The position numbers and the translations under genes are program-made. The notes below the pieces were generated by a model that saw only the letters and a list, made by a program, of their open reading frames with translations, was not told the origin of the DNA and made no database searches. This document shows positions 13,347-25,098 of a DNA stretch of 64,000 nucleotides, piece by piece; position 1 is the first letter of the stretch; each line of letters begins with the position of its first letter. The DNA comes from Albifimbria verrucaria (lineage: Eukaryota; Ascomycota; Sordariomycetes; Hypocreales; Stachybotryaceae): positions 2,852,001 to 2,916,000 of the forward strand of contig JAHREC010000049.1 of assembly GCA_020081605.1 (NCBI GenBank). The letters are read 5' to 3'.

Positions 13347-13784
13347 GGTTTGTGTCAAGCCGTCTGGGCAACCGTCTTCGCCTTCGGCCCCTGTCCTTGC
13401 TCTGGTTCCCGGTCCACCAAGCTTCCGCAGTTTGCGCGGTGCGTCAGTTACCATTTCCCCCAAACGAATGCCTGTAGATCGTTATCGTATGCGGCATGAC
13501 GGTCGTGTCTCGGCATTAGACATACACGCTCGGAGCCGTCCTCCAGACCGTGTCAGCCCTACCCTGATTGTTACCCGCCCATCATGCCCAACCCGGATTC
13601 TGCAGGCTCTTCGACCAACATCATAAGCCAGACTAGAGTACACAATGACAAGTTGTTGGTGATGAGTTTTCAGACATGCGCCCAGGACATGGGTATGGCG
13701 CGGTTCACTCGTGCGCCCGATGATGCAGTAGCTCCAGGCGCCCGGTTCAAACCCCTTGACGAGCTTATCGAGTCCTGTCCCCGC

Positions 13785-15487
13785 TCATCGCTTAACGATA
13801 GTGACTAAACTGCCAGTCAGCCAACGAACCAAAGCACTACGGTGTTGAGATCTAAGACGCCGGCCCAACACTATGGTCGACGTGAACCACACAGGGGTGT
13901 CGCTTGTCATTGAAACATGGCCACGACAGGCCGTTTCGGCGATTCATTCGGGGATTAAGGAAATCGTCTACTCACCGACGTCCTCATCTTCCAGCTCGTG
14001 ACCCAACCCAACTCTTTGCGGCTGATGTTTCACTGACTTGCCGTACACAATGGCCGACTTGAACTGCTCGACGATGCTTCGATGGATCGCATTACACTAG
14101 TAGACATAGAAGTCAGCTCCAGCCAGACGCCTGGGGCTTGCGGCGTAAAGACTTACGAAATCCTCAACGGTACATCTGTTGGCCCTGAGCACAACTGGCG
14201 CCGAGTAATCTGGCTGCTTGCCCTTGGGCTTAGTGTAGACTCTCTTCAGGCTCAGCTTCTCCCACATGGCCTCCATAAGCTCGTCAATGTTCCATCCATG
14301 CTCGGAACTGATGGGTACTGCATTGGGAATTCTGTACAGCAAGTCAAGCTCCTCAATGCTGATGGCGTCAATCTTGTTCAGGCAGTAGACGACGGGGATG
14401 TAGCTGCATGCGTCCTTGTCAGTTACATTCGCCACCATGATCCTGGCGATGCAGCCAGTGGGCCGGCTATCACTCACCTTCGACTCTTGGCCTCCAGTAC
14501 ATCAATGAGGTCGTCAACGGTGGCGTCGCAGCGGATAGTAATATCCGCGGAGTTGATCCGGTATTCGCTCATGACGGCCTTGATCTCGTCGTGATCGATG
14601 TGGGACAGGGGCACTGTGCTTGTGATGTTCAGGCCACCCTTGTCCTTCTTCTTGAAGGTGATATTCGGGGTTCCTTGTTGATTCGAATACCGAAGCCCTC
14701 CAGTTCAGCCTCGATAACCCTCTTGTCTGTGAGAGGCTTGTTCACGTCAAGAACAATGAAGATCAGATGACAGGTCTTGGCAACGGCAATGACCTGACGA
14801 CCTCGACCTCGACCATCCTTGGCTCCCTCGATAATACCGGGCAGATCAATGATCTGCAGAGGTGCTCCTGTGATGCCAAACACTGTCAGCCTGGCTATCT
14901 CGTGTGATGTAGAAAACGTTGCGGCACGGCACGAGCGTCACCCGCGTGCCGCGCCGTGCCGCATGGCGCGCGACTAACCGTTGTAGATGACTTGACCGGG
15001 AACGGAAGTCAAGGTCGTGAACTCGTAGGCGGCCGCTTCGGAATGCTGGCCCGTGAGCCTGCTCATGAGCGTACTCTTGCCAACGGACGGGAAGCCGATG
15101 AAGCCAATACTGGCAACACCGGTCCTGGCAACGTCGAAACCCGCGCCACCGCCTCCACCTCCACCGGAGGGGTGAGAAGCTCGCGCTTCAGCTTGGCCAG
15201 TTTGGCCTTGAGCTGACCCAAATGGTACGATGTCGCCTTGTTCTTCTGAGTCTTGGCCATCTGTCGGACCCGTTAGGAAACCATGTCCGTCATCGTCAAG
15301 GGAGCGAGACAGGTAGGGAGGGGGTTAGGGGCGTGTGTGATCTCCATCACGTTTGTCACGTACTTCGGCCTCAATCTCCTTGATCTATTATTTTCAACAT
15401 CGTTAGCTCAAGTCCGCAACGTTGCAGCGCGAAGGGGTGGAGGGGCCGGAGTGATTGCAAACGTACCTTGTCCACCGTGGTCGACAT
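13785..15487 (-). CDS. RBG1: Developmentally regulated GTP-binding protein RBG1/DRG1
   Basis: Ribosome-associated Obg/DRG-family GTPase, partner of Tma46/DFRP1 in translation. Order: N-terminal helical part ([20 protein letters not shown]), G1 GFPSVGKS, G3 [17 protein letters not shown]4 LNKID, then a C-terminal TGS domain ([19 protein letters not shown]) ending DEDVVTIVKR. Seven exons: 15467-15487, 15364-15384, 14979-15260, 14478-14867, 14157-14403, 13976-14096 and 13785-13804. Exons 1 and 2 are exactly 21 nt each. Two one-base losses, in the G-runs 15169-15172 (+ strand) and 14667-14670, break the frame. With both supplied the exons total 1104 nt, or 367 residues, the usual length for DRG1/Rbg1. 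Identification is firm. Confidence 0.95.
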
Positions 15488-16458
15488 GATGGCGGCTAGC
15501 GGCTATCACGCGTAACGAAGCGATTAGTTCCGTTTCTGTCAGGGTCTCGGTCAGCGATGCGGTCGCGATGTGCTGTCTTGGCCTTGCGACGCTCTGTTGG
15601 TTCGACAAAGGTGATAACGCAAGGCGAAGCGGTGGAGTTGTGGTTGTAGGTGGGTGAAATTTTGGTGGGGTAAATTTTTCCGTCTGCGTTCACAAACCAC
15701 CGCCACCCACCAGTGATGTCAGTCTCTGTCAGGGTTCTGAGTAAGGCCGAGCTACAGCAGCTCTCTAACTTGTCAAAACACCTGCTAGGCTGGCCTGGAC
15801 CGCAGGCACCCCAGGCACGAATGCGCAACTCGCACATGCGCACGCGCGCGCACAGCTGAACAGCTCACCCAACGTAAGTTCAATCATCGAAGCCTGCTGC
15901 TCACCCAAAATCACTCTGTGTACTGTCCCAGCCCGTCTCAACGTGTCCTCTCCCGTGGGAAACTGCCCGTTGTTTTCCAGGTTTTACCGTCAGACACACG
16001 TCTTTCAATCAGCAAGTAGGCATCGATCGGTCTCTCATCTATAAGCCACAATGAACCGTGTCTCTCTTTATTTTAACAAAAGGTTGCTACGACGCATACA
16101 CAGACAGGCAGGAGGTATCTTTAGTAAGACTCAAACAATCGTAAGAAAAAAACGCCCTCGACTGATGCTCCTTTGTCCATGAATCCGTCGTCTACAGATC
16201 AGCCATCCAAAACAACCATTTGAATCAACACACAAACGGATTCTTCCACCCGTCTAGCCTATTCCAACTGGGTCTGCCGCCACATTTGGCGATGAAAGTA
16301 ACCCACATGGCCATGCTGCCACGTTTTCATAATAATCGGTCGTACATATGAGAAGCGCCAGGGGTTGGCGTAGAATAGGAGCAAAGGTAGGTAGAATGAA
16401 CTGAGCCCACTCGGTAAGGCTAAGTTAGAGGTATTTGATGTTTATAACGGCGGTGTTC
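15488..16458. other. intergenic, RBG1 promoter and HOS4 3' side
   Basis: Holds the RBG1 5' flank (15488-15850) and the region downstream of the HOS4 stop. No gene recognised. A CGCGCGCGCA-type run lies near 15840. Confidence 0.5.
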
Positions 16459-19400
16459 CTAAGCGCCGTTTGTACCGTTTGGAAGCTCCTTGTGGCTAAT
16501 TGTCTCCGCATCGGTAGCATGCCCATTTGTGCCGTTGATGCCAGAGCCCACAGGTGGGAAGGGTTTGTGAACGACGGTAGGAGAGTCGACGCCGTTGATG
16601 AGCGAGGGTGGTTGACGATCTTGAAGAAGATGCTCGAGGCCTTGCTCTACACATAGACGTGTATAATCAGGATCCTCTGGATAGACTTGTAGCAAGCCTC
16701 GACGCGGTACCCGTTTCTCTGGGAAAGGCGTCTTGCTTGTCTGACTGAGAGTGGGCAGCTCCTCACCAACCATTTCGCCATTGACGTAATACTTGTTACG
16801 TGGAGAAAGCCCATGGTAGCGGCCGATGTCTGGATCATGCTTCCACTTTGGTGCGGCCCAGGGACGGTGCCCTTCTCTCTCTGGAAATTCTCGGTACTCC
16901 ACGGCCAGCCGGACATTCTGGAGATGGGGAATATTCGACACCGTATACATAAAATCGGATACCTTCAGCCCAATGTTAGCAAGGATAAATGATATCACAT
17001 GTATCAAGAAATTCTCACCTTGACGAAAAACAGATCCATATTCATAAATCTCTTCTGCGCTTCTTGCTTGAGTTGGTCCCTGCGTGAGAAGGGCATGGAA
17101 ACCAGGTCTTCGGTGCCATAATACGTGCCGAGTTGACGTCCCAGGTCGTAAAGTTTTTCGTTGAGAAGCGAGTACCGAAGCCATTCTGTCATCCAGAAAA
17201 ATTGCTTTGCGAGTGATGACACAGGAATTCGTTCCCAGGCCGTATCTACATAAGTCAAAAGTCAGCCATGGGCACTTGCGCTACCATTCAGCACAACTTA
17301 CATCTTGAGAGGCCAAGGTCCTTCTCGCCAAGGAGAAGGGCGATGTCTGTGTTGAAAGCCCACAGCTCGCGACCTTCAGCGGTATTGTTGAGCTCGGGCC
17401 GGATGGAATCAGCACGTATGCCCAGAATCGGTCCAAGAATCTGCGCAGCACCAGCAGTTTTTGCGCTTGGGCTGGTGTCGAGCCATCGGAGAAGGGGAGG
17501 TAGCTGATCAAGTCGAATCCTCTCTTGCTCTTCATGGATGCGTCGCTGTTCAGCTTCCTTGGCAGCGCGTTTCTTTTCCATCTCCTCACGGTGAGCTCGT
17601 TCGCGGCGCTCTCGCTCTTTGCGCTCTTCCTCTTGCTGCTGACGCCGAGCTTCTTCAGCGGCCTCTCGCTCAAGCTGCTCCTTAAGAAGCCGCTCCTTCT
17701 CTTCTTGACGTTTGCGCTCTTCTTCCTCCCTCTGACGCTCCTCTTCTTTGCGACGCTCTTCTTCCTTGCGACGTTCTTCCTCCTTACGACGCTCTTCCTC
17801 TTTACGGCGCTCCTCTTCTTTACGTTGTTCCTCTTCTTTTCGACGTTCTTCCTCTTTCTTGCGCTCCTCCTCCTTCTTGCGTGCTTCTTCCTCGAGCCGT
17901 TTCTTCTCTTCCTCGGCTCGGCGAGCTGCCTCTTCGGCTTTACGGCGTTCGCGTTCAGCCTGCTCTTGAAGTCTGCGCTCTTCTGCCGCGGCGGCCTCTT
18001 CTTCTTGCTTCTGCTTTCTCCTTGCTTCCTTCTCCAGCTCCTTCTTTCGTTTCTCCTCCTCTTCTTGCTTCTGTGCTTCCTCTTGTTCACGCTTCTTCTT
18101 CTCTCTTGCCTCCGATTCTTGACGTTTTCGTGCCTCTTCTCGGTTTGTCTCGTCCTCGTCAGCAAGCTTCTTCTTCTTGCGTTTCTTCGCTAGTTCATCT
18201 TCAGCGTCTCGAGCAGATGTAGTCTCAACGGTCACAGACTGGGCGACGGGGATGACATCTTGCATCTCAACATCAACATCCTCGGACTTAACATGGATAG
18301 ACTTTTCAGTGTTGTGAGTCTTCCCAGAATCTGCACGGTGAGGCTGGCTGCGACCCCTTTGGCCATCTTTCGCTTCATCGTCACGGTCCTTGTTGTCCTT
18401 GTGGCTGCTCTTTGTCGAAACCCTAACAGAACCATCACGGGATAGCTTCTGCTTAGGTCTTCCGTCTGCTGAGGTGGGACGCTTATCTGAACGTCGCTCC
18501 TGACCTTCCACATCTAGGCGGCGTCTTTTGACCGGCGCCTCTTCGTCTTTATCGCCGTTGCTAGGACGGTCGGGGGTAACACTGCTACGGTGCCTTTTGA
18601 GGATCCATCTCCGGAGATTGAGAGGCGGTCCCTCGAATCGTCCCGCTTCAACGCCTTGGTTCGATCGTGATACCTCTCTGAGAGTTTGAGCTTGTCCGTT
18701 ACGTCCTCAGGTCGCGAATCACGAGGGCTCGAGGGTTCCTTCAGCGAGGAAGCATTGGAAGCCATGCTTGCTCTCCTTTGCTTGTCTCGCTCACCCCTCA
18801 ACTCGCCTTTGGAAACAAGCCTCTTTCTAGGCTTCACGGTCTCGCCTTCAGATGATGGTCCAGCGACGTCGGATTCCGCACGTTTTGATTTCAGAGTTTT
18901 GTGGGTTAGTAGAGGCGAGACTTCGCGGTCGGAGACATTGATCGAGGGCACCTTGTCGTCCTTTGGCGGCCTACCGGGGCCCCGCTTCTGCGTATGGTCG
19001 TCGCTGTGGTTTGTCAGTGACTCAGACCTCTTGGTCTCCTTGGGACTCGTGAGTTTTGAGGCGTTGGCCTTTTTCCGGTGTTCGCCATCGCGCACAGGAC
19101 TAGAAGCGATCCTCTTCTGAGGTTTGGAGTCGTCCTTGGCATCGTCGCGTCGCGCTCGCTTCTCTTCGCGCCCGCGTTCCCGCTCTCTTCGACTAGGGGA
19201 CTTTGCTTGAATACTGTTCTTGTGTGATAGATTATACTCATCATATGCATTCTTCAACATATGCTCCTCCTCCTTCCAGTTCGTTCCCTGCCTCCGTCTC
19301 GCAATTTCGTAATAAGTTTCTCCCTTAAAACGCCTAGTGGGATCGAAACTCTGTTGTTCTAGTAGCAATGCAACAACCTTGATGTTCTCCTGTCCGATAG

Positions 19401-21337
19401 CCGCAAGTATGGGTGTTGCAAACTCTGAGGGCAAGCCAGGCACGGGGGCAGGATCAGGGTTTCCTCGACCCAAGCCAAGCAGGAATTGTAGGGTCGTCTC
19501 GTGTCCACCTCGAGCGGCAGCAACCATCGATTCAGGATCATCATATCCCTCCTTAACCGAAAGAATCTGCACCACTTGCTCGTCATCACCACGCCCAGCT
19601 GCCTGGCGTAATTGCTTATCATCAAGAGGTGTGTAGAGGAGGTCATTTCTCGTTTTTGTGGAGCGAATAGTGCCGCCTCTTCTTCCCAGAGCGGCGGATC
19701 CTGCCGCAGGTGAGTGCCTAGGGCTGTCGGGAGCATGCGAATCTCGTGCGTCCGGGTTGTCATTGTGAGAATATCGGTCCTCCGAGGTGCGACGTCGCTC
19801 GCCGGCTCGCTTCTTGGCGTCTCGAAGAGCGGCTCGAATCTCGTCTGCATTTTCAGTATCATTACTCACCCTGTCTATAGGTTCTTGTCCATTGACGTTG
19901 GCCTTTCGAGGGTTGACGCCGGCATCTAGAAGCAACTTCACAACACCCAAGTGACCATTGTCAACGGCATCCAACAGGGGCGTATCTTTATCATAGTTGA
20001 CACAGTCCACGTTGCATCCAGCGTCGATCAAAAGCTTTACAATGTCCTCGCGACCGTTAATCGCAGCAATCTGAAGAGGAGTGTTCCCGGCATAGTCGGC
20101 GACGTTGAGATCCTCGGGTCTGTCACCCAACCGCTGCTTGGCTCCATCATAATCGCCACGAGCACACGCGCGAGCCAGCAGAGTTTGGCCGTGTGCGTCC
20201 ACATTCTTCTTATGTGGTCCCATCTTGGCTGGCGAAACGGTTGAATCTGCGGTGGCCGGAGTTGCCAAGCTTCGCAGCTTGGTTGGACGAGGGTGAGAGC
20301 TTGCGCTAGCTGAGGATTCATCCGAATGATAATCAGTGGGCTGCAACGGAGGTGGAAGTCGCTTTTTCTTTGGCCCAGTCCATTTGACGACTGTGAAGGC
20401 AGTTGAGATGAGGCGCTACGACGATGGTGTCGAGGCTGGGGAGAGACAGAGCGATGGCGAGAATTATATTGAGATTTGTATGATGCCTTCAGGTCTTTTG
20501 GGGGCGACTGACATCAAAGCCGGTACTCGTGGTTCTTTGCCGACGGACATGTCGATTCTCAGTCTCGTCATCAGACTCGGCCTTGGGTGCCTTGCGCTTA
20601 TGAGGTAGCAGGCGCTCCCCAGAACGGATCTTGTCACGCATGTTGGACTTGTAAGCTGACCTGTGCTGGGAATAATCGGAATCGGAAAGCGATGAACGCG
20701 CATCGTCGGATCGCCGACGGCGATGCTGGGGGTTAGGATAGTGGTGAGATTGGTGTGGTGGAGGCGATGTGGGAGCAGAGCTCAATCCGCTCGAGATATC
20801 CTTACGGCGAGGCGGCTGGCGGTCGCTTGGCAACTGAACCGGGAAGACGCTTCTTTTGGGGGATCGTCGTCGGGCCGGCTGCCAGCTGCAGGCCTTTCAT
20901 CATCATTGCGGGAGAGATTGGGCGCGCAGGCAATCTTGGCAGCATCGCCATCGCTCTCGCTCCTGTCTTCCTGGCGAACTTTACGAACCTTTGAGGAGAA
21001 TGGCCATCTTTGCCAGGAAGGACGATGGTCTCGGCGTCGGAATCGCGATCGTCAAGCGGAGCGTCGTTGGCAGGAGCGGCCGTCGATGCGGATACCTGAG
21101 CTGAAGCGGTTATCTCTCGGGCGGGGATGCATCCTTGACAGCGGCTTTCTTGGGCTTCTTGCCATCAGCGTCGGGACCAGATTGTTGCTGAGCATCGGAC
21201 TGTGGTTGGGGCTGCGGCGGCGGCGGCTGTTGTTGCTGCTGCTGCTGTTGGCGTGGCTGTTCTTGAGGCTTTGGGGAAGCGCCAGCGGGCCTCGTGGTGT
21301 CAGAGTCGACAGCATTCGGCGCATCCATATCATCCAT
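16459..21337 (-). CDS. HOS4: HOS4-like ankyrin-repeat subunit of the Set3 histone deacetylase complex
   Basis: Large nuclear protein, about 1590 residues. A Q/P-rich N-terminus (MDDMDAPNAV) and basic disordered region precede ankyrin repeats (HGQTLLARACARGDYDGAKQ; AGNTPLQIAAINGREDIVKL; KDTPLLDAVDNGHLGVVKLL). A long acidic/basic low-complexity part and a K/E/R coiled coil with KEEERR repeats follow, then the conserved Hos4 C-terminal domain (LLGEKDLGLSR, TAWERIPVSSLAKQFFWMTE). Yeast Hos4 belongs to Set3C with Set3, Snt1, Sif2, Hos2 and Hst1. Two introns, 17246-17301 and 16963-17018. Six one-base losses, near 21113, 20995, 20868, 20495, 20355 and 18585. With them the exons make 1591 codons. The start at 21337 is inferred; an ATG at 20833 would drop the first break-rich part. 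Confidence 0.85.
17735..17880 (-). repeat. in-frame 18-bp tandem repeat coding KEEERR units
   Basis: About eight imperfect 18-bp units inside HOS4, each coding (R)KEEER. It forms the middle of a predicted charged coiled coil. The opposite strand therefore shows a long Leu/Phe/Ser-rich frame that is not a gene. Confidence 0.85.
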
Positions 21338-21575
21338 CTGCGTAGGCGACGGCGACTACCACCATCCTGCAGATGGAGACGGAAGACGTCGAGCCGGTGA
21401 GGATGCGAGGATTGAGCAAGACCGACAAAGGGCCACGGAGACTAGCAGGGCGGGCTTCGTCTGGCTTGGTGTGGAATTGGCGGGCGGGAGCGAAAGCGAA
21501 AGCGTCAGGTGCACCGAAGAGGCGTGGGCATGGGAGAGGGAGACGGCGTCGGCAAAGTCGTGGAATGTACCTAAG

Positions 21576-21622
21576 GATAGATGGATGGGTGGATGGAAGG
21601 ATGAATGAGTGGATGGATGGGT
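21576..21622 (+). repeat. TGGA/TGAA tetranucleotide tract
   Basis: Imperfect GGAT units upstream of HOS4; a second patch lies at 22044-22075. Confidence 0.8.
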
Positions 21623-21778
21623 GCGTTGGATTAAAGGTATGGAGCCTCGACGGTGAATTCACCGTAAGGTAGGAAAAAGGTGTGTCGGAAGGTTCAAGGA
21701 GATGGGGGAGGCAGAATGCAATGAGTAAGAAATCCGGGACAAGGACACGGCACGAAGGGCGAATGAAAGGCGGCGGGC

Positions 21779-21823
21779 AAGTGGAGAGTGTGAGAGAGAG
21801 AGAGTGAGAGTGAGAGAGCGAGG
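21779..21823 (-). promoter_or_regulatory. CT-rich block upstream of HOS4
   Basis: GTGAGAGAGAGAGAGTGAGAG on the + strand gives a pyrimidine-rich tract in the HOS4 sense direction, about 450 nt before its start. Pyrimidine tracts near transcription starts are common in filamentous ascomycetes. The promoter role is inferred. Confidence 0.4.
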
Positions 21824-23400
21824 ATGAAATTCGACGGCCTAGCCTGGCCCTGCCTGTTGTGGGAAAAATGGGCGAAGAGACGGCCCCAGTGGCGGAGCGG
21901 AAATAAGACAAGGCTTCCAAGAAGGAAAAAAATAATAAAATAAAAATAAAAATGCTGCACTGCTTGCTGTGAGGCGCACGAGACGAGGCAACTACTGAAA
22001 ACGGAGAACAAAGAGAGCAAGGTCCAACGCAGCAGCGCTGGGAATGATTGATTGAATGAATGGGATGGATGGACGGTGACTGAACTGACACCTCAGGGTT
22101 TAGGGGGACTCAGGCTTGAATTTGGTCTGTGTAGCACTGTACCCAATCAGGGAGCAAAGGTACAGAGCTGTACTAGGAGGTCCTCTACTGTAGAAAGTAG
22201 AGTAGGGACCAGAACCAAAAGAGACCAAAGTCTGATCGCCACCAGCGCCGCCTGATTGGCCATAGCTTACCCTCCTCGATGCCCGCGTCGTGTTTCTCTA
22301 GTACAGTACCGTGATTGCGGGTGCCTTGTTATGCACAGTACTCGGTACCTACAGCCACCGCCTTTCTTTTTCCTCTCGGAGCCACTCCAGCCGCACTCCC
22401 TGCTCTGGCTATGGATACGGCTACGGCTACGGCTACGATCAAGCCCCAGCGAGCGAGCAACTGGTAGCCACCGCCGCGTAGCCGTAGAAAATGCACTGAT
22501 GAGCAAGCCCCCATTCACGGCATGTCCCCACGAGCATGCACAGCAATAATGCCCTTGGCCACCTTATCGTGGGGCCGTAGATTGGGGGCTCCGTGGCGTA
22601 CCGATGCCATGCCTTGTGCAGCACTGTAACGCACTGTGAGGCATGCGCGTTGCAGGTACATGACGCCTGCAGACACCTTTGCCTGTAAGCCTCCACTACT
22701 AACCTAGCTTGCCTTACCTTACCTTACGATTAACCATGGTAGCCAGTACCGGTACCTGTACTTAGTGCACGCGCAGCCTCGCCAATCCCTGCCGCATTTG
22801 TTTACGTCTCGTAAAGCCTCCCCAATCTCACCTTTGGTCCGTTTCAGAAGTCGACTAAAAAAGAGAAGGAGAGAGATGAATTCATGACGATCGGGAAAAG
22901 AAGAAGGACAGAAACAAGTGCATGCTATTTTCATTTGTTACATTTTATTTTCGTTTCTGTGTGACTGTATATGCATTTTTGCTTCGTCATGGGGGTTTTC
23001 TTGCAAGGTACTTAATCAACATAGTAGAGAATAAATTGACAGTGTTGAAATTGCCTACAGTATCATTTTTCATTAATCTTCTTAAAACGTGCTATACATG
23101 AGAAGTACTGGTCCTCTTGCCTCTTCATGACATATTCTCGTAACCCCTGTTCCTTGACTTGCGTCTTGTACCACTGCTGTATGTACTGGCTGTGTTCAGC
23201 TCGAGACACAGCTCAGTCCCTTTTCTCGAAGCGCGGCTCTGGAAGGGGCTTCCCGAGACACAAGGGCACCTACCTGACCAGTTGTCTCCAGCCCAGCTCA
23301 CTCCAATCCAGTCCCAGCCTTACCAAATACGCGTACCTACTTACCTAGGTATGTACCTCTATAGGGCGGTAGTTAAGATAAATACTACCTTAGTACCTTA

Positions 23401-23453
23401 GTAGGTAGGTAGGTAGGTAGGTAGGTAGGTAGGTAGGTAGGTAGGTAGGTACC
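23401..23453 (+). repeat. GTAG tetranucleotide microsatellite
   Basis: About 12 perfect GTAG units, ending in GGTACC. It lies about 200 nt before the ALKBH6 start. Not the fungal telomere repeat TTAGGG. Confidence 0.95.
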
Positions 23454-23656
23454 TCTCTATACCTGCCTCCCTCACCTACCTGCCATAGTACATCACGTCA
23501 CTCATACCCACCCCTCTCTCACAGCCCAGCAACATCTCCATCAACCATCTGCCCACCACCCAAAAGCGTCTCCTCCACCTGCATTCAACATTCACCTCGT
23601 CATTGTTCTTCGTCGCCTCTTCCACACCCGAGGGATCGGCTTCACACCCGCCCATC

Positions 23657-24558
23657 ATGACGCCTCCGGGCTTCGCTCTCCCCGAGACCCTTGAGCAGGC
23701 CAAGATTGCCTCCCTTCCCGAAACGGCCTACTATTTGCCCAACTTCATAAGCGAGGCCGAGGAACGCGCTATACTCGACAAGGTTCGTTCGCCTGACGCA
23801 TCCGGCTGCACTGCGCTGCGCTGCGATAAAGGCGAACCCCGTCGTCAGCTTTTGACATGCTAACCCTCATCGCCTGGGCAGATCGCTGCTGCTCCCAAGC
23901 CGAGGTGGAAGCAGCTCACCCACCGGCGACTCCAGACGTGGCCGTCCGATCTCGTCCAGGATCGGTTGCTCGACGCGCCGCTCCCGGACTGGCTCGAGGC
24001 CCCGTTGTCTCCCGCTTGCTCTCTATCCAGGCCGCCGCCTCTCAGCCGGGTCACATCTTCGCCGAGAGTCCTCATGGACGTCCCAATCACGTGCTCATCA
24101 ACGAATATCCTCCTGGTATCGGCATCATGCCTCATAAGTTAAGTACATGACCATGACGTACGAGCTTCCCTCAAAATGCTCATCCCGAGTAGGACGGTGC
24201 CGCGTATTGGCCTGTAGTGTGCACCGTCAGTTTGGGAGCCAGCCTGTGCCTCAACCTCTACCGCAGCAAAGCTGACGGTGCTCTTGACCCGGACCCCGCC
24301 TGGAGAATTCTCCAGGAGCCTCGTAGTCTCCTCATCACCACAGGGCAGCTCTACACTGACTACCTCCACGGCATTGCTGACATCGAAGAGGATGTCAACC
24401 TTGGTCCGGCTCAAGTAGCTAACTGGCCACTACTTGGTGACCCAGATGGCTTTGCCAGTGGTCGCAACGCTCGCAAGACTCGCACCAGTTTGACTTATCG
24501 TGATGTCCTTAAGGTCTCCAAGGTTGGGAATAAACTCGGCATGCTCCTCAAGCGCTGA
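23657..24558 (+). CDS. ALKBH6: AlkB homologue 6-like 2-oxoglutarate/Fe(II) dioxygenase
   Basis: AlkB-family dioxygenase of the ALKBH6 type, about 249 residues. Order: TAYYLPNFISEAEERAILDK, intron 1 (23783-23881), PKPRWKQLTHRRLQTWP, NHVLINEYPPGIGIMPHK, intron 2, DGAAYWPVV (iron ligands H and D of the HxD motif sit across the junction, with the distal His in LYTDYLHGI), then the 2-oxoglutarate-binding RKTRTSLTYRDV. One base is missing in the C-run at 24000-24003. Intron 2 (about 24139-24192) has an apparent TT donor after codon AAG; one missing G would restore a normal GT donor. With the coding base supplied the exons make 250 codons. The substrate of ALKBH6 proteins is not settled. Start at 23657 gives a normal family N-terminus. 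Confidence 0.88.
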
Positions 24559-25098
24559 CTGTCTCGCCTTTGAGCGAGTTCGTTATTCAGTACTGCGCAT
24601 GGTTGTCCTGCGATGGAGCGTGTCCATTCAAAGAGCAAATACCATAGCCCGACTTCAGTGAAGAAGCAAACCCCAGACTTTGATGTGGCGGGACCTTATT
24701 TTGCTTATATATATTCTTAGTGGCATTGATTGACCTCCCGAGGTTGATCTCTCGATCTAGATCTAAGATGTGTTGCATGAAATGCCTTCGATGCGCACCA
24801 GTCACGTATGTAGCCCAGACCCAACTCTTCCTGTGCTAGGCAAGTATTATACCATGTTTGGAAGGGTTTTGGGGAACATAGTGTCTTCATACAAAAAAAT
24901 AACAAACCTGTTCAGTTCTCATGAAGTGAGAGCTGTACGAACATGTACCTGAGCGGTCCGTGGGGTTCGCCCATGTCTTGTGTTGGCCAATGTGCATGGC
25001 CACTTATAGACCTCGCCGCTTGATATCTGACTCCTATCACCATGTACAATATAATCCAGACTATCCAAGTGCAGAGGCATGTCACTAAGCCAAAGTTA
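24559..25098. other. convergent intergenic region, ALKBH6 / DFG10
   Basis: Tail-to-tail spacer holding both 3' UTRs. No gene, RNA or repeat is seen. Confidence 0.5.

Larger units (their letters stand above)
7696..13784. other. 6-kb region without a recognisable gene
   Basis: Upstream of the CENP-B-type gene and downstream of RBG1. All reading frames are short (150 codons or less, apart from two longer frames of 188 and 275 codons with no family features) and none shows conserved motifs. It holds a GT-rich tract (8808-8936), a TGGA microsatellite (11813-11844) and a run of 15 A (13332-13346). Single-base errors are common in this window, so a short fast-evolving or broken gene could be missed. 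Confidence 0.45.
21338..23656. other. divergent promoter region, HOS4 / ALKBH6
   Basis: 2.3-kb head-to-head spacer. On the HOS4 side it holds TGGA tracts and a GA-rich block (CT-rich on the HOS4 sense strand), a common fungal leader feature. On the ALKBH6 side it holds a long GTAG tract and several AGGTA/TACCT motifs. No gene recognised. Confidence 0.5.

Noticed and set aside
17525..18193. 222-codon + strand frame rich in Leu/Phe/Ser
   Set aside because: It is the reverse of the K/E/R coiled coil and 18-bp repeat of HOS4; composition follows from the opposite strand.
23401..23453. Telomere or subtelomere repeat
   Set aside because: The unit is GTAG, not TTAGGG, and it lies between housekeeping genes.
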